From: Melanopsichium pennsylvanicum
Taxonomy: Eukaryota > Basidiomycota > Ustilaginomycetes > Ustilaginales
Direction: 5' to 3'
Assembly: GCA_900208305.1 (NCBI GenBank)
Contig: OAPG01000001.1
Span: 248,001 to 312,000, forward strand
DNA length: 64,000 nucleotides
The translations under genes and the position numbers were made by a program. Positions 61,319 to 64,000 of this stretch are shown here, one piece after another. Below the pieces are notes generated by a model. It did not search any database. It saw only the letters and a list, made by a program, of their open reading frames with translations, and was not told where the DNA came from. Numbering within the stretch: the stretch's first letter is position 1; every line of letters begins with the position of its first letter.

Positions 61319-62536
61319 ATGCCCGCACCAACTGCATCCGTGGCCATCCAGCAGGCCGCTTCTACTTCTACAATGTCACCGCTCAACGCGGATCTCCTCC
61401 AGATCACTCTCAATGAGAATACCCCTGCACCCGATTTCACCAACCTCGTCTTTGGCCAGAAGTTCTCGCCTCATATGCTCAGCGTCGACTGGAACCACAA
61501 GACCGGTTGGAGCATCCCTCAGATTCATCCTTATGGTCCGCTATCGCTTTCGCCAGCTGCTCCTGTGCTTCACTACGCATCCGGCCTCTTTGAGGGAATG
61601 AAGGCTTACCGTTCAGCTGATGGCAGTGGCAAGATCCGCCTCTTTCGAGCGGACAAGAACATGGAGCGCATGAATCGTTCTGCTGCCCGCGCTGGACTCC
61701 CCACGTTCGATGGCGAAGAATTCATCAAGATGATCAAAACTCTTGTGCGTATTGATCGAGACTACGTCCCTCACGGTGAGGGTCAGACTCTCTACCTCCG
61801 CCCCACCCTCATTGGTACCCCAGACACGCTCGGCATGGGCGTGCCAACCGAGGCAAAGCTCTACTGTATTTGCTCCCCCGTTGGCAACTACTATTCCTCT
61901 GGTACCGCATCCAAGCCCGTCTCGCTTCTTGCAAGGACTGATGTCGTTCGTGCCTGGCCTGGTGGAACTGGCTGCTACAAGCTCGCTGCCAACTACGCTG
62001 GTGCCATTCGACCTGCCATGGATGCGCTTTTGGAAGGATATCATCAGGTCCTTTGGCTCTTTGGCCCCGATCACCAACTCACAGAAGTCGGCGCAATGAA
62101 TCTTTTCGTCGTGTTTCGGGACCAGCCTGTCGATGGCGAATCGACAAAGTACGAAATTGCTACAGCTACTCTCGATGATGGTACTATTCTCCCTGGTGTG
62201 ACTCGAGACACGATTCTCTCCCTCCTTCGCGCGTACAAGGCTGGCAAGGTACAGATTCAAGGTCTTCCCAAACCACAACTTATCGAGGTCAATGAGAGGA
62301 AGGTCACCATGGACGAAATCATCGCCAAAGCAGAAAGGAATCAGATTGCCGAGGTCTTCGGTTCGGGTACAGCCGCAGTGGTTTGCAGCATAGACAAGAT
62401 TGGGTTCCAAGGTGTTGACATTCCGGTTCCTATCCAGGCTGATGGTATGGGTACGTTCATGCGTACTATGTTGAGGGAGGTTACTGGTCGCCAGTGGGGC
62501 ATCATCCCTGCTCCTGAATGGAGCTCTGTTTGCTAG
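61319..62536 (+). CDS. BAT1: Branched-chain amino acid aminotransferase
   Basis: 405 residues from the ATG at 61319, intronless; the frame is open upstream but the pre-61319 translation is Phe/Ser-rich and not conserved-looking. It transfers the amino group between Leu/Ile/Val and 2-oxoglutarate using PLP. Fold-type IV PLP enzyme: the conserved start is TLNENTPAPDFTNLVFGQKFS. Then come HYASGLFEGMKAYR (substrate and dimer region), LFRADKNMERM, LYLRPTLIGT, and the Schiff-base Lys in GGTGCYKLAANYAG (Lys221). Next are EVGAMNLFVVF, DTILSL and GSGTAAVVCSI. The N-terminus may be a weak mitochondrial presequence (PAPTASVAIQQAASTST) but is not decisive. A GCN4-like TGACTC lies upstream. Confidence 0.95.
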   Translation: MPAPTASVAIQQAASTSTMSPLNADLLQITLNENTPAPDFTNLVFGQKFSPHMLSVDWNHKTGWSIPQIHPYGPLSLSPAAPVLHYASGLFEGMKAYRSADGSGKIRLFRADKNMERMNRSAARAGLPTFDGEEFIKMIKTLVRIDRDYVPHGEGQTLYLRPTLIGTPDTLGMGVPTEAKLYCICSPVGNYYSSGTASKPVSLLARTDVVRAWPGGTGCYKLAANYAGAIRPAMDALLEGYHQVLWLFGPDHQLTEVGAMNLFVVFRDQPVDGESTKYEIATATLDDGTILPGVTRDTILSLLRAYKAGKVQIQGLPKPQLIEVNERKVTMDEIIAKAERNQIAEVFGSGTAAVVCSIDKIGFQGVDIPVPIQADGMGTFMRTMLREVTGRQWGIIPAPEWSSVC

Positions 62537-62811
62537 ACCAAGAATCTCTACACGTTCATTTTCATTTGCTCATTCTCCAATCAATAGATTCGCAATAGAT
62601 TCGTAAATCGCTTTTTCGTCCTGAACATGCTAGGCACACATACACATACAATTTTTTTTTTCCGAGCTCGATACATTGTAACGGCACATCTTTCTCTCTT
62701 ATACCAGTTTTTCGTTAGTCTGTTTTACAAAACAACTTGAATAGATTCGTATGCAAAATTCGTACAGTGACGGTGTGTGGATATGCATATAGTTAAGATT
62801 TTGGAACAGTT

Positions 62812-64000
62812 TTAGATGATAAAGCGAAAGTATGGACTTTCTTCACCACGTAGCAAGATGTCAATCTTTCTCCTGTCTGCTTCGCTCATTGAGGTCGCAT
62901 TCAAGATGTCGTTGTTTTCCTCTTCGTCATTCTTTCTTTCGCCAATGTCGGTGTTCACCGAGAAATTACTCATCGCATCTTCGCCATCCCTGCGGCGGTT
63001 GATATTCCAGAACATGTAACTCGACACAGCAGAAACGATGATTCCAAAAACCAGCAGCGCGGCGCTGACTGCAGTACCCTTAACGTAGTATGGCTTCTCA
63101 TTTGCAGGGAATAGATGCGTACCGAGCAAAGGACCACACTGACCGATGGTGGCAAAGATAACAAGACCCAAGCCCTTCTTGGATTCGTTCACCTGATTGC
63201 CCAACAGCCACATATAAAGGATTGGGATGAAAGGGAACAGGCCGTTGATGATGAGCCAAACGCCAATGTAGCGCGCTGCTGTTGAGCGAAGCGTTGCGAG
63301 CATAAGGTAGCCAATAGCTCCGACAATGAGAAGTGCTGTGCAGACGGGACCGCGAATTTGGTACCGATCGGTGAGCCAGCAGAAAACCAAGGAAAGCACG
63401 AAGGCTAGCACGTAGGGCGGTGCAGAGAGACCTTGAGCCTTAATGCTGCCATACCCCATTTCTGATATCAGAGTGGGGACGTAGACAGGAACACTCGAGT
63501 ATCCAACGTTGATGACAAATAAGAGGATAGCCGAGATGTATGACATGGGATCAGTGAAGGCCGAAGCAGCTTTGGACCAGTCGACTCGCTGTACAAGACC
63601 ACCAATGGAATGACCTCCATCTCCTTTCGCAATGTCAACAGCTTCCGGAGGAGGCGGACGAAAGAGTCTAGCTTCGGCGATAGCCTTCTCGCGTGTACTG
63701 AGGAAGCTTGCATATTGTATGCTATTTGGGAGCATCAAGTACGTGATAGGTGCCATGACGATGGTCGGAAGACCTTCGATCAAAAATAGCAGCCTCCACG
63801 ATTGAAGCGATGAGTGAACGTGAACAAGTCCATACGCAATAGAGCCTGCGACAGCCGCCGAGATCGCACCCGCCGACACGAACCATCCGAACCTGAGCCC
63901 AATCTCGGTTCGTGGATAGAAAAAGCTTAGATATAAAGCAAAACCTGTTCCGTATCCAGCTTCGCTTACGCCCAACCAGAATCTAGCGGCCATCATCCCT
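62812..64000 (-). CDS. Allantoate-permease-type MFS transporter (partial)
   Basis: The 5' end lies beyond the right edge: the frame is open to 64000 and the codon before MMAARF is Gly, not a stop. 397 or so residues are visible. It belongs to the anion:cation symporter (ACS, allantoate/nicotinate/vitamin) family of MFS carriers. Evidence: ARFWLGVSEAGYGTGFALYL (signature of the fourth helix), SYFYPR-like SFFYPRTEIGLRF, then VDWSKAASAFTDPMSYI and a DRYQIRGP loop between helices 8 and 9. Helices 9-12 include RYIGVWLIINGLFPFIPILY and W-L-L-G-N-Q-V. The C-terminus is charged (GERKNDEEENND). The substrate cannot be read. Possibly N-containing small molecules or vitamins. Confidence 0.9.
   Translation of the reverse strand, partial: GMMAARFWLGVSEAGYGTGFALYLSFFYPRTEIGLRFGWFVSAGAISAAVAGSIAYGLVHVHSSLQSWRLLFLIEGLPTIVMAPITYLMLPNSIQYASFLSTREKAIAEARLFRPPPPEAVDIAKGDGGHSIGGLVQRVDWSKAASAFTDPMSYISAILLFVINVGYSSVPVYVPTLISEMGYGSIKAQGLSAPPYVLAFVLSLVFCWLTDRYQIRGPVCTALLIVGAIGYLMLATLRSTAARYIGVWLIINGLFPFIPILYMWLLGNQVNESKKGLGLVIFATIGQCGPLLGTHLFPANEKPYYVKGTAVSAALLVFGIIVSAVSSYMFWNINRRRDGEDAMSNFSVNTDIGERKNDEEENNDILNATSMSEADRRKIDILLRGEESPYFRFII

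Overview
The window looks like nuclear DNA of a basidiomycete fungus, most likely a smut or smut-related yeast (Ustilaginomycotina). Protein-coding genes are spread out on both strands. Introns are few and short (about 46-280 bp, GT..AG). The gene set fits this lineage: a divergent FET3-type ferroxidase / FTR1 iron permease pair of the U. maydis fer1/fer2 kind, an uninterrupted Y-family polymerase eta, PRP19, SPT3, a GH128-type secreted glucanase and a large Kex2-site-rich secreted protein. I cannot name the species.

Layout. 1-9 kb: a ZIP metal transporter, two small tandem helix-turn-helix (HTH) genes and a reverse-strand membrane/F-box gene. 9.7-19.1 kb: YTP1, a repeat-rich spacer (3 x 35 bp and an A46 run), choline-phosphate cytidylyltransferase, an MMTAG2-like protein and DNA polymerase eta. 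19-26 kb: a gene-poor stretch with a diverged 128-bp tandem duplication, a secreted GH128 glucanase with one intron, and a decayed monocarboxylate-type MFS transporter. 26-36 kb: a His-rich secreted protein, then the FET3/FTR1 pair around a 2.1-kb shared promoter region with WGATAR sites. 35.8-43 kb: a four-exon BIG1/VOA1-like ER protein, a short-chain dehydrogenase with a presequence-like N-terminus, and dihydroxyacetone kinase. 45-52 kb: a DUF1769-like gene with an apparent frameshift, an Mpv17/PMP22 membrane protein and PRP19. 52-55 kb: gene-free, with a degenerate telomere-like G-rich tract. 55-64 kb: a Zn2Cys6 transcription factor, SPT3, a relic of a zinc-type alcohol dehydrogenase/quinone reductase, a branched-chain aminotransferase, and an allantoate-permease-type MFS transporter cut by the right edge.

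How the genes relate. The only clear functional unit is FET3+FTR1, which together perform reductive high-affinity iron uptake and share an intergenic region with GATA sites. The other genes are housekeeping or single accessory genes, and neighbouring genes show no obvious pathway link. The most unusual items are the tandem HTH pair, the His-rich secreted protein, the membrane/F-box fusion, the DUF1769 frameshift, the atypical cytidylyltransferase catalytic motif and the two gene relics. I found no rRNA, tRNA, CRISPR array or intact transposon. Splice models were made by eye from GT..AG signals, reading frame and family conservation.
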